Shown: piece by piece, positions 25,643 through 33,600 of the stretch
Position numbering within the stretch: the stretch's first letter is position 1
How the letters are laid out: each line of letters starts with the position of its first letter
Source of the DNA: Nocardia huaxiensis
GTDB taxonomy: Bacteria > Actinomycetota > Actinomycetes > Mycobacteriales > Mycobacteriaceae
Length of the DNA: 64,000 nucleotides
NCBI RefSeq assembly: GCF_013744875.1
Contig: NZ_CP059399.1
Location: forward strand, 1,364,001-1,428,000
Direction of reading: 5' to 3'
Program-made: the position numbers and the translations under genes
The notes under the pieces: model-generated
What the model saw: the letters and a program-made list of their open reading frames with translations, nothing else
The model's database searches: none
What the model was told of the DNA's origin: nothing

Positions 25643-26458
25643 ATGAGTTCGGATCCTCGGGCCACGCTGGCCATTATCGGCGGCAGTGGGTTCTACGACT
25701 TCTTCGGCGACGACGCGACCACCGTCGAGGTCGAGACACCCTATGGCGCGCCCAGTGCGCCCATCACCATCGGTGAGGTGGAGGGCCGCTCGGTGGCCTT
25801 CCTGCCCCGCCACGGCCGCAAGCACGAGTACTCGCCGCACACCGTGCCCTATCGCGCGAACATGTGGGCGCTGCGCTCGCTGGGGGTGCGCCGGATCTTC
25901 GGGCCGTGTGCCGTGGGCAGCCTGCGCGCCGACTGGGGGCCGGGCACCGTCGCCGTCCCCGATCAGCTGGTGGACCGCACCTCCGGCCGCGACCAGACCT
26001 TCTTCGACACCGGCGGCGTGCACGTCTCCTTCGCCGACCCGTACTGCGCCGACCTGCGCGCCGCGGCCGCGGGCTCGGCGGTCCCGGAGCTCACCCTCGA
26101 GGACCACGGCACCATGGTGGTCGTGCAGGGCCCGCGCTTCTCCACCCGCGCCGAATCCCGCTGGTTCGCCGGGCAGGGCTGGGAGCTGGTCAATATGACC
26201 GGCCACCCCGAAGCGGTCCTCGCCCGCGAACTCGAAATGTGCTACGCCGCAATCGCCCTCGTCACCGACCTGGACGCCGGCCTGGAATCCGGTGCGGGCG
26301 TCAGCGCCGCCGACGTCTTCGCCGAATTCGAGCGCAACCTCGTCCCCTTCAAGGCCCTCGTCCGCAATGCCGTGGCCGCCGTCGAAGGCGACGACACCTG
26401 CGACCACTGCCGCGTCCACGCGGCCACCGGCGTCCAGCTGCCGTTCGAGCTGCCGTAA
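25643..26458 (+). CDS. mtnP: S-methyl-5'-thioadenosine phosphorylase
   Basis: This 271-residue enzyme of the PNP/MTAP phosphorylase family splits methylthioadenosine with phosphate into adenine and methylthioribose-1-phosphate, the salvage step after polyamine synthesis. Motifs seen are the phosphate loop GGSGFYDFFG near residue 12, PRHGRKHEYSPHTVPYRANM, GPCAVGSLR, GPRFSTRAES and NMTGHPEAVLARELEMCYA. ATG 25643 was chosen over a longer frame that crosses the repeats. It is followed by one more repeat copy and by a perfect terminator. A different purine nucleoside substrate cannot be excluded. Confidence 0.88.
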   Translation: MSSDPRATLAIIGGSGFYDFFGDDATTVEVETPYGAPSAPITIGEVEGRSVAFLPRHGRKHEYSPHTVPYRANMWALRSLGVRRIFGPCAVGSLRADWGPGTVAVPDQLVDRTSGRDQTFFDTGGVHVSFADPYCADLRAAAAGSAVPELTLEDHGTMVVVQGPRFSTRAESRWFAGQGWELVNMTGHPEAVLARELEMCYAAIALVTDLDAGLESGAGVSAADVFAEFERNLVPFKALVRNAVAAVEGDDTCDHCRVHAATGVQLPFELP

Positions 26459-26477
26459 CCCACTCTCGGAGGGCTCC

Positions 26478-26495
26478 CAGGGGCTTCGCCCCCGA
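26478..26495 (+). repeat. dispersed hairpin repeat, copy
   Basis: A copy of the CAGGGGCTTCGCCCCCGA core lies 19 bases after the mtnP stop, preceded by CTCTCGGAGGG as at other copies. It is placed where a terminator would be. Confidence 0.7.
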
Positions 26496-26642
26496 CCCCC
26501 AGGAACGCCTCGGGAACCTCCGGGCGAGCAGGGCTCGGCCCGCCGGAGTCCCGGGGCTCGCGGGTGGGCCATGGAATCGCTCTGATTCGCGGTTGTGCCT
26601 CGAATATCCCGGGGCGGGAGTTGTTTCCGGTATAGCTGTCGC

Positions 26643-26671
26643 ACGGCCGGGGTGCTGAGCACCCCGGCCGT
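26643..26671 (+). terminator. perfect hairpin terminator after mtnP
   Basis: Two 13-base arms (ACGGCCGGGGTGC at 26643-26655 and its complement at 26659-26671) flank a three-base loop. The run TTGGCATTCT follows. Confidence 0.75.
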
Positions 26672-26727
26672 TGGCATTCTGTGGGCAGCGGTGACGGGGG
26701 GTCCGGAGGCGCGGCTAGGCTGGAGGG

Positions 26728-28116
26728 ATGAGCGCGAGTGGTCCTCGGGCCGACGGTATGCGGGTGTTGCTGACCGGTGCCGCGGGGTTCGTCGGCTCTC
26801 ATGTGCATCGGGCGCTGGTCGCGGCGGGGCACGAGGTGGTTGCGGCGGACGCTCTTCTCGGTGCCGTGCACGGGTTCGATCCGGTACTGCCCGAAGGGGT
26901 TTCGCTGGTCGACATCCGGGATCCCGAGGCGCTCGAGCCGCTGCTGCACGGGGTCGATGTGGTGTGCCATCTGGCGGCCGCCGTGCCGTTGCCCGACCTC
27001 GATCCCGAGGCGATGGACGAGCGGCCCGCGGGTGCTTCCGATCCGCTGGCGCGGGTCTCGCGCGCTGTACACGACAGGGGGGTCGAGCAGCATTCGACCG
27101 ACGGGTCGGGGCCGATCGAACGCGCTGGGCGGCAGCCTGATCCGAGTCGAATCGGTGACGGCCAGGGGCAACCGCACGGCATCGACGACCAGGGCCGAGC
27201 CGGGGTGGATCACGGTGAGACGCCGAGTCAGGGCCACGGTGCCGGACCCTGCGTGCGCGGGTCGGCGGGGGAGCGGGCGTCGGGCATCGGAGCGCAGCCC
27301 GGTCTGACCGGAATGCGTTGGGCCGCTTGGTATGCGGCGCACAATGATGCGGGCACGGCGGCCTTGCTGGCGGCCATGGAGCAGGCGGGGGTGCGGCGGC
27401 TGGTCATGGCGTCATCGGTCGCGGTGTACGGGGAGGGGCGGTACCGGGGTGTGCGCAGTGGGCCGTTCTTTCCCGGGGTGCGGCGGCGTACGGACCTGGA
27501 TCGCGGTCTGTTCGATCACCGCGCGCCCCGGACCGGAGAGGTGCTGACCTGGGAGCCGATGCGCGAAGACGCACCCCTGCGGCCTCGAAGCGCTTATGCG
27601 GCAAGCAAAGTGGCGCAGGAGCACTATGCGCTGGCCTGGGCCGCGAGCACCGGATCCGCGGCGACCGTGCTGCGCTACCACCACGTTTACGGCGAAGCCG
27701 CCGACTCCGGGCGTCTACTGCGCTCGGCGGAATCCGGTATCGTCGCACGGTTTCGAGCCGACCTGCGGGCCGAACGCGCGCCGCGAGTGTTCGAAGACGG
27801 CGGGCAGGTAAGGGATTTCGTGCATGTGCGGGATGTGGCGGCGGCGACGGTCGCGGCGGTGGCCCATCCGGTGGCCGGGTTCGTGCCGTTGAATATCGGT
27901 TCCGGGCGGCCGGTGACGCTGTGGGAGGTGGCCTCCACGATGGCGAAGGCAGTGGGCGGACCCACGCCGGTGGTGACCGGGCAGTATCGCCTCACCGACG
28001 TGCGGCATCTGGTGGCGCATCACGAGCGGGCCCGGCACATTCTGGATTTCGCCGCCCGCATCGCTCCCGCGCAGGGGCTGGCCGCTTACGCCGCTGCCGG
28101 CGGCCGAACCGAGTAG
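26728..28116 (+). CDS. NAD-dependent epimerase/dehydratase with internal insertion
   Basis: This 462-residue short-chain dehydrogenase of the extended type has the Rossmann motif GAAGFVGS near residue 17, a VVCHLAAAV strand, a catalytic Tyr/Lys in YAASKVAQEHYAL and late motifs FEDGGQVRDFVHVRDVA and NIGSGRPVTLWEV. Between AAAVPLPDLDPE and YAAHNDAGTAALL there are about 100 extra residues rich in Gly, Gln, Asp and Arg (about residues 92-198). Related proteins are expected to have about a dozen there. TAGGCT six bases before the ATG suggests a leaderless transcript. Activity is uncertain because of the insertion; sugar-nucleotide substrates are typical of the family. Confidence 0.8.
   Translation: MSASGPRADGMRVLLTGAAGFVGSHVHRALVAAGHEVVAADALLGAVHGFDPVLPEGVSLVDIRDPEALEPLLHGVDVVCHLAAAVPLPDLDPEAMDERPAGASDPLARVSRAVHDRGVEQHSTDGSGPIERAGRQPDPSRIGDGQGQPHGIDDQGRAGVDHGETPSQGHGAGPCVRGSAGERASGIGAQPGLTGMRWAAWYAAHNDAGTAALLAAMEQAGVRRLVMASSVAVYGEGRYRGVRSGPFFPGVRRRTDLDRGLFDHRAPRTGEVLTWEPMREDAPLRPRSAYAASKVAQEHYALAWAASTGSAATVLRYHHVYGEAADSGRLLRSAESGIVARFRADLRAERAPRVFEDGGQVRDFVHVRDVAAATVAAVAHPVAGFVPLNIGSGRPVTLWEVASTMAKAVGGPTPVVTGQYRLTDVRHLVAHHERARHILDFAARIAPAQGLAAYAAAGGRTE
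27001..27318 (+). other. candidate inserted segment inside the epimerase gene
   Basis: This stretch encodes the low-complexity block that interrupts the Rossmann fold. It keeps the reading frame. The opposite strand reads a hydrophobic, ordinary-looking protein frame here (for example the motif HPGSALVVDAVRLPLAV). It may therefore be a piece of foreign or rearranged coding DNA in reverse orientation. The borders are approximate. Confidence 0.4.
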
Positions 28117-28242
28117 CCGGACGACATCGTCTGGCTCTGATCGGAATTCGTGCAGGTCAGAAGAACATCGCGGGGGTCGCTGCGACTCTTGCGCCGCCGG
28201 GAATGCGCAGTTCTGTGGCGCTGCCCGATTAGGCTCGCGGCC

Positions 28243-28803
28243 ATGGGTGAACCGCTACGGCTCGAGGTGATCGTGGCCAGTACGCGCCCGGGGCGGTTCG
28301 CTCCGGTGGTCGCGGACTGGTTCCTGCGCGAAGCGCGGGAGGATCCGCATTTCGAGGTGGGGGTGATCGACCTCGCCGAGACGCCGCTCCCCGCGGATCT
28401 GAGCGAGACGCCGGAGGTGACGGCCTATCGCGAAAGAATCGCGGCCGCAGACGCTTTCGTGGCCGTCACCTCGGAGTACAACCACGGCTACCCGGCCCCG
28501 CTGAAGACCGCCCTGGACAGCGCGAAACGCGAATGGCGGGCCAAGCCCATCGGTTTCGTGAGTTACGGCGGCCTGTCCGGCGGCCTGCGCGCGGTCGAGC
28601 AGCTGCGGCAGGTGGTCGCCGAGATCCACATGGTGTCGGTGCGCGAGACCGTCAGTTTCCATGAGGCCAAACGCAAATTCGACAGGGCCGGGCAGACCCA
28701 GGACGGCGCCGCCATCGACGCCGCCGCCCGCCTGCTGCATCAACTCGCCTGGTGGGCACGCACTTTGAAAGCCGCGCGGCTCTCCGACCCGTATCCGGGC
28801 TGA
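28243..28803 (+). CDS. NADPH-dependent FMN reductase family flavoprotein
   Basis: This 186-residue flavodoxin-like protein reads RLEVIVASTRPGRFAPVVADWF at the FMN phosphate site, the SEYNHGYPAPLKTALD motif of the family near residue 77 and a YGGLSGGLRAVEQLRQV flavin-contact loop. It is expected to reduce FMN or quinones with NAD(P)H. TAGGCT seven bases before the ATG suggests a leaderless start. Its stop at 28801-28803 abuts the eccE stop on the other strand with no gap. Confidence 0.88.
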   Translation: MGEPLRLEVIVASTRPGRFAPVVADWFLREAREDPHFEVGVIDLAETPLPADLSETPEVTAYRERIAAADAFVAVTSEYNHGYPAPLKTALDSAKREWRAKPIGFVSYGGLSGGLRAVEQLRQVVAEIHMVSVRETVSFHEAKRKFDRAGQTQDGAAIDAAARLLHQLAWWARTLKAARLSDPYPG

Positions 28804-30441
28804 TTACTGGTTGGCGTACGCCCGCGCCTGTCGCGGCTGCCCGATGTAGGTGGCCTCCCGCGGAATCGACACCAGATTCAGATTCACCTGGGTTGTCCCG
28901 GTACGCAGCAGGATTCGATTCCCCGCCGCCCCCGGCTGATGAATGGACAGATCCGGCCGGGTCCCCGGCCAGCCCATCGGATCACCGGTCACATAGATGG
29001 TCGTGACACCCGCGTGCGGGGCGGGCGCGAGCACCCCGTCCACCACCGCGGCCGTGAAATCCGCGTCGGACTGGTGGGTTTCGACCGCGATGGTCAACCG
29101 CTCCGGATTCCCGATCGTGGTCACCAGGTTCTCCCATGCGTGCGGCCGATCGGTGCGGATCAGCACCCGCTCGCCCACCGCCAGCGCCCGGAATACCAGC
29201 TGCTGCGCCAGATACAGTTCACCGGCCACGTACACGCTCGAAATACCCTGGCCGACAAGGCGAATCGCCACGCCGTTGCCGCCGTCGTCGGAGCCGAGCA
29301 GCTGCCCGCAGCCCGCCACCGGCAGCTGTAGCTCGTCGATGGCCTCGATCTCGTGCTCGGCCACCGGCACGGTGTCGTCGAGCCCCGGCACCGCCAGCGG
29401 CAGATGCGCGAGCAGGCTCTCCCGATGCCGTCCGTTCATGGAGATCATGTTCTTGTGCACCCGTTTCTCGGGCAGCTCCCGCGCGGTCAACCGCCAGGCC
29501 GCGCCGACCCGCACGGTCTCGGCGGAGCGTCCCGGCCGCAGCCGCACCGCCACCGTGGTGCCGCGCGAGGCGGGCACCCACAGCTGTGCGAGCACCTCCG
29601 AGTCGAGTTGTGCGGGATCCACGGCCGCACCGATGTTCACGCTGTTGCCGAGCTCGGTGAAGCGCCACGACTGGGTCAGCTCACCCGGGTCGGTACCGGC
29701 CGTGACCTGCAGCGCAGCCTGCTTGATCTCCGGCGCGGTGAGCACGCGGGCCGCACACGCGGCATCCTCGAGCGTGCGCACGATGCGCTGGGTCGCGATG
29801 GTGACCGACCGGCACGCACCCTCCAGCCCGCCGCCGCGCCGCTCGGCGGCCTCCGGGCAGAGCTCCGGATCGAAGGCGATGGCCAGCCACACCGTGCGAT
29901 GCGCGGTCGCCGGCAGCGGCCCCAGCAGCGTCTCGTAGATGGCGCCCGCCGGTGTTCCCGACCGGCTGCGATATCCGTGCGACACGATGTCGATGCCCGC
30001 CAGCAGAATGTCGTGCTGGCTCAAGCGTTTCGCCAATTCCGGCAGCGGCAGCAGATGCGACGCCTGCACGGCCGACCGGCCCAGCCGGGTCAGCCCGCCC
30101 TTCGGCGGCAGCACCTCGACCACCGCGACCACCCGGGTGCCGTCCCGGTACAGCCCGAGCGAACGCCCGTCCCCGGCACGGAAATCGATGACATCCGGCA
30201 CCTCGCGCACCTGCCGGGCGCGGAACCGCCAGCGGGTGGCGACCCAATCGGCCAGCGTGCGCTTGCCCAGCGGAATCAGCACGATCAGCCCGGCCACGAT
30301 CCCGGCCCCCAGCGCGGCGAGGAACGGCAGCCCGCCGAGCAGCACCGCGATCACGACGAGCACCGCGATCACCTGCGCGATCAACAGGTTCGTCAGCGAT
30401 ATGCGGCCGAGCAACGGGCGCGGCCCGCCGGTATCGGTCAT
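28804..30441 (-). CDS. eccE: type VII secretion membrane protein EccE
   Basis: This 545-residue protein has two adjacent N-terminal membrane helices (about residues 15-37 and 40-58) followed by a soluble periplasmic-side domain with the EccE pattern DGRSLGLYRDGTRVVAVVEV and, later, the TVRVGAAWRLTARELPEKRV stretch. EccE sits at the outer edge of the ESX membrane complex with EccB, EccC, EccD and MycP. M. tuberculosis ESX-4 lacks eccE; its presence here resembles the fuller ESX-4 of other actinobacteria. It is divergent from eccB across 138 bases. Confidence 0.88.
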   Translation of the reverse strand: MTDTGGPRPLLGRISLTNLLIAQVIAVLVVIAVLLGGLPFLAALGAGIVAGLIVLIPLGKRTLADWVATRWRFRARQVREVPDVIDFRAGDGRSLGLYRDGTRVVAVVEVLPPKGGLTRLGRSAVQASHLLPLPELAKRLSQHDILLAGIDIVSHGYRSRSGTPAGAIYETLLGPLPATAHRTVWLAIAFDPELCPEAAERRGGGLEGACRSVTIATQRIVRTLEDAACAARVLTAPEIKQAALQVTAGTDPGELTQSWRFTELGNSVNIGAAVDPAQLDSEVLAQLWVPASRGTTVAVRLRPGRSAETVRVGAAWRLTARELPEKRVHKNMISMNGRHRESLLAHLPLAVPGLDDTVPVAEHEIEAIDELQLPVAGCGQLLGSDDGGNGVAIRLVGQGISSVYVAGELYLAQQLVFRALAVGERVLIRTDRPHAWENLVTTIGNPERLTIAVETHQSDADFTAAVVDGVLAPAPHAGVTTIYVTGDPMGWPGTRPDLSIHQPGAAGNRILLRTGTTQVNLNLVSIPREATYIGQPRQARAYANQ

Positions 30442-30522
30442 CGTCGTCCCCCAACTACCGGTTCCGGCCCCGCTACCCCGTCTACACGCGGAAGAAGGGC
30501 GAGGCCGAGTGCGAATGAAGAT

Positions 30523-30546
30523 CGGAACGAACTGTACTGTGTTCCG
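30523..30546 (+). promoter_or_regulatory. inverted repeat around a putative eccB -10 element
   Basis: CGGAAC (30523-30528) and GTTCCG (30541-30546) flank a TACTGT box (30535-30540), about 34 bases before the eccB ATG. It could be an operator in the eccE-eccB divergent promoter region. No -35 box is clear. Confidence 0.3.
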
Positions 30547-30579
30547 CGAACGCGTTGACTGGTCGGGGGAGTTTTCGGG

Positions 30580-32076
30580 ATGCCTTCAAAACCCACCACG
30601 CGCTGGCAGGTGAGCGGTTACCGCTTCCTGGTGCGCCGCATGGAGCACGCTCTGGTTCGCCGGGACGTGCGGATGCTGCACGACCCGATGCGGTCCCAGA
30701 CGCGCGCCTTCAGCGTCGGATTGATCCTGGCGATCATCGTGCTGGCCGGTTGCGGCGTGCTCGCGCTGCTGCGTCCGCAGGACAAGATCGGCAGCAACAA
30801 GATTCTGATCGGCAAGAACACCGGCGCGGTCTACGTGCAGATCGACGGCGTGGTGTACCCGACGCTGAATCTGGCGTCCGCGCGGCTGGCGATCGGCGAA
30901 TCCGCCAAGCCCGCCACCGTGAAGGAATCCGAGCTGTCGAAGAAGCCGCGCGGCCAGCTCATCGGCATCCCGGGCGCGCCCACCTCGCTGAATTACGACT
31001 CCAGTGGCAAGGGCCGCACCTGGGCCGTCTGTGATGTCATGGCCAATGACGGCAGCCGCAGCCTGAAGACCTCGGTGCTCGCCGGTGACCTGAGCCTGGG
31101 GGAGAAGGCGTCCGCACTCCCGTCCGGCAAGGCGCTGCTGGTGCAGGGCGAGGACAATGTGCGCGGCAATCGCACCTATCTGGTCTACGACAATCAGCGC
31201 GCCGAGGTCGATACGAATGTGCGCGCCGTGGCCGACGCTCTCGGTATCCGCGACCTCACCGCGCGCCCGATGAGCAAGGGTCTGCTCAACGCGATCCCGG
31301 AGGCGCCCGCGATCAAGGTGCCGGAGATCGCGAATGCCGGTGCGGCGCCGAGCGGTTACTCGCTCGGCGACCATCGCATCGGTGATGTCGTGGAGGTGCG
31401 CACCGACGGCAGCGCCTATGTGGTGCTGGGCGACGGCCTGCAGCCGGTGTCGGAACTGACCGCGGAGATCATCCGCAACCAGTACCCCTCGACGGCGGCC
31501 GACACCACGATCTCGCAGGCGGATCGCACCCGCGCGCCGGTCTCCTCGGCCCTGCAGATCGGCACCTATCCGGTGAAAGCGCCGGCCATTGTCGACAGCA
31601 AAGACCAACCGGTCGACTGCTTCTCCTGGAAGCCCATCAATACCTCCGACACCTCCGAGGGCACCAAGCACGCCGAGCTGACCCTGCTCACCGGCCATGC
31701 CATCCCGATCCCGGACAAGGCGAAACTGGTCGCGCTGGCCCAGGCGGACGGCAATGGCCCCGAGGTCGATTCGTTCTACATCAAGCCGGGCGCGGGCGCG
31801 TACTTCCAGTCCACCGGCATGGCCGTCGACAGCACCCGCCGCGACAGCCTCTACTTCCTCTCCGACTACGGCGTCCGCTACGGCATCAAGAACCTGGAAT
31901 CCGCCAAAGCCCTTGGCATGGACCCGGATTCGGTGACGCCGGAGCCCGCGCCGTGGGCCATCGTGGGCCTGCTGCCCGACGGGCCGGTGCTGAGCCGGGA
32001 GGCCGCCAAGGTCGCTCACGACGGCGTGGCCCCGGACCCGAACCCCGCCGACGAGCCCATCAAAACCGACAACTGA
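30580..32076 (+). CDS. eccB: type VII secretion protein EccB
   Basis: This 498-residue protein has the EccB start PSKPTTRWQVSGYRFLVRRM, then LVRRDVRMLHDPMRSQ, one transmembrane helix at about residues 47-66 and a large outer domain of repeated beta modules. Two Cys at about 146 and 347 may form a disulfide. EccB is an ESX core component reaching into the periplasm-like space and has been linked to ATPase activity in mycobacteria. It ends at a perfect terminator shared with the convergent mycP. Confidence 0.93.
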   Translation: MPSKPTTRWQVSGYRFLVRRMEHALVRRDVRMLHDPMRSQTRAFSVGLILAIIVLAGCGVLALLRPQDKIGSNKILIGKNTGAVYVQIDGVVYPTLNLASARLAIGESAKPATVKESELSKKPRGQLIGIPGAPTSLNYDSSGKGRTWAVCDVMANDGSRSLKTSVLAGDLSLGEKASALPSGKALLVQGEDNVRGNRTYLVYDNQRAEVDTNVRAVADALGIRDLTARPMSKGLLNAIPEAPAIKVPEIANAGAAPSGYSLGDHRIGDVVEVRTDGSAYVVLGDGLQPVSELTAEIIRNQYPSTAADTTISQADRTRAPVSSALQIGTYPVKAPAIVDSKDQPVDCFSWKPINTSDTSEGTKHAELTLLTGHAIPIPDKAKLVALAQADGNGPEVDSFYIKPGAGAYFQSTGMAVDSTRRDSLYFLSDYGVRYGIKNLESAKALGMDPDSVTPEPAPWAIVGLLPDGPVLSREAAKVAHDGVAPDPNPADEPIKTDN

Positions 32077-32123
32077 GAAGAGAATTCGGCCCCGCCTGCG
32101 GTAGGCCGGGCCGAATTCTCTTC
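32077..32123. terminator. bidirectional terminator between eccB and mycP
   Basis: Perfect 16-base arms (32077-32092 and 32108-32123; core GAATTCGGCCC / GGGCCGAATTC) flank a 15-base loop. They lie exactly between the convergent stops. Confidence 0.85.
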
Positions 32124-32141
32124 AGTCGCAGGGAAAGCCGA

Positions 32142-33587
32142 TCAGGCGTCGTCCTCGCCCAGTCCGAACTTGCGGCGCAGCGGGAACGACGCGGCCCACG
32201 CCAGACCCAGCAGGATCACGATGGCGGCGGTGCCGATCAACGCCACATTGCGGGCGGTGTGATCGGGTGCCGGAGGCGGCGCGGGGAAGGTCAGATCCAC
32301 GTTCTTGCCGGTGACGGCCCGCTTGGGCGGGAGATCGGTGGTCACCTCGGCGGTGAGCGCGGCCACCGGGTCCACGGTGCCGTAACCGATGTACGGGTTC
32401 CACCCTTCGCCGGGTGCGTGCGCGGTGGCCTCGATGCGCTTGATCACCTCGCGTGCGCTCAGCTGCGGAAAGCGGGCGCGCACCAGGGCCGCGACCCCGG
32501 CGACGTAGGGCGCGGCGAAACTCGTGCCCTTGTGATCGGCCCACTGGTTCTGCTTCAGCACCTGGGTGGTGAGCCCGGTGCTGCGCGGATCCAGCGACAC
32601 GATGTTCTCGCCCGGAGCCGCGACACCCACCCACGGTCCGGGAACGGTGAAGTCCGACGGCCGGCCGAACTTGTCCACGGAACCGACGGACAGCACGTAG
32701 TCGTCCCACCAGGCGGGGGCCACATACGTCGAAATATTGCTCCAGAGATCCTGATCCGGCTTCAGCGGATTGATATCGGGGTTGCCCGCCGAACAGTGGT
32801 CGCTATTGCCGGCCGAGGTGACGATGACCGCGTTCTTCTCCTCCGCCGCGTACTTGACGGCCGCGCCCAGCGACGCCATCTCGGTGCTGGAGGGTTTGCC
32901 GGTGCTGCACGCGACGAGTGAGATATTGATGACGCTCGCGCCCGCGTCGGCGGCCCGGCGCACGGCGGAGGCGAGCGCGGACACCTTGCCGTACCCCTCG
33001 GCCATATCGTCGGGGCCCTTGTTCTGGCTCGCGCCCTTGAGCTGATACAGCGCGCTGGTCTGGCGGATGGTGAGGATGCGCGCCTCCGGCGCCACACCCG
33101 AAAAGCCTTGTCCCGCAACCTGGGACGCCGCGATAATCCCGGCCACCAGGGTGCCGTGCGCATCGCAGTCCTCGGTGCCGTCGCCGCCGGCGGCCACGTA
33201 ATCACCGTCGGCGATGAGGCCGGGCAGGCGCGGATGGTTCGCGACGCCGGTGTCGATCACGGCCACCAATTGCCCTGCGCCCTTGGAGAATTGCCACGCC
33301 TGATCCAGGTCGAGGGAGCGCTGCGCGGTCGGCACGGTCGGCCCGTCCCCGCCGGTCTTGGTGTCGTAACACGGTGAGTTGGCCGGATGTTCGGTCTCGC
33401 TGGGCGGTGCGGCCGGATTGCCGGAGGGGAGCAGGCCCATATCGATGGGATCCGGGCGGTCGGCGTGCGCCGTGCCCAGGCCCGAACACACCGACAGGGC
33501 CAGCACCGCGGCGGCTGCCGTCGCACGGAAACCCGTGCGCCGCAGTGCCGGAACGGTCTTGCGGGTATCGCTGGAGTGCAGTGCCAT
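32142..33587 (-). CDS. mycP: ESX subtilisin-like protease mycosin
   Basis: This 481-residue membrane-anchored serine protease has a signal peptide (residues 15-42, ending THAQ-like GTAHADRP) and the triad Asp in VIDTGVANHP, His in CDAHGTLVAGI and Ser in GTSFAAPYVAGVAALV. A C-terminal transmembrane helix (about 447-467) is followed by a short basic tail. Mycosins stabilise the ESX complex and can cut substrates. ATG 33587 lies 13 bases after the eccD stop, so the two form one minus-strand unit. The extra Cys pairs (PCYD, EDCD) are typical of the family. Confidence 0.93.
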   Translation of the reverse strand: MALHSSDTRKTVPALRRTGFRATAAAAVLALSVCSGLGTAHADRPDPIDMGLLPSGNPAAPPSETEHPANSPCYDTKTGGDGPTVPTAQRSLDLDQAWQFSKGAGQLVAVIDTGVANHPRLPGLIADGDYVAAGGDGTEDCDAHGTLVAGIIAASQVAGQGFSGVAPEARILTIRQTSALYQLKGASQNKGPDDMAEGYGKVSALASAVRRAADAGASVINISLVACSTGKPSSTEMASLGAAVKYAAEEKNAVIVTSAGNSDHCSAGNPDINPLKPDQDLWSNISTYVAPAWWDDYVLSVGSVDKFGRPSDFTVPGPWVGVAAPGENIVSLDPRSTGLTTQVLKQNQWADHKGTSFAAPYVAGVAALVRARFPQLSAREVIKRIEATAHAPGEGWNPYIGYGTVDPVAALTAEVTTDLPPKRAVTGKNVDLTFPAPPPAPDHTARNVALIGTAAIVILLGLAWAASFPLRRKFGLGEDDA

Positions 33588-33600
33588 CAGGACGACCGCG

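Noticed and set aside
26728..28116. Calling the epimerase a pseudogene
   Set aside because: The frame is open from end to end and late motifs are intact; the insertion is reported instead.
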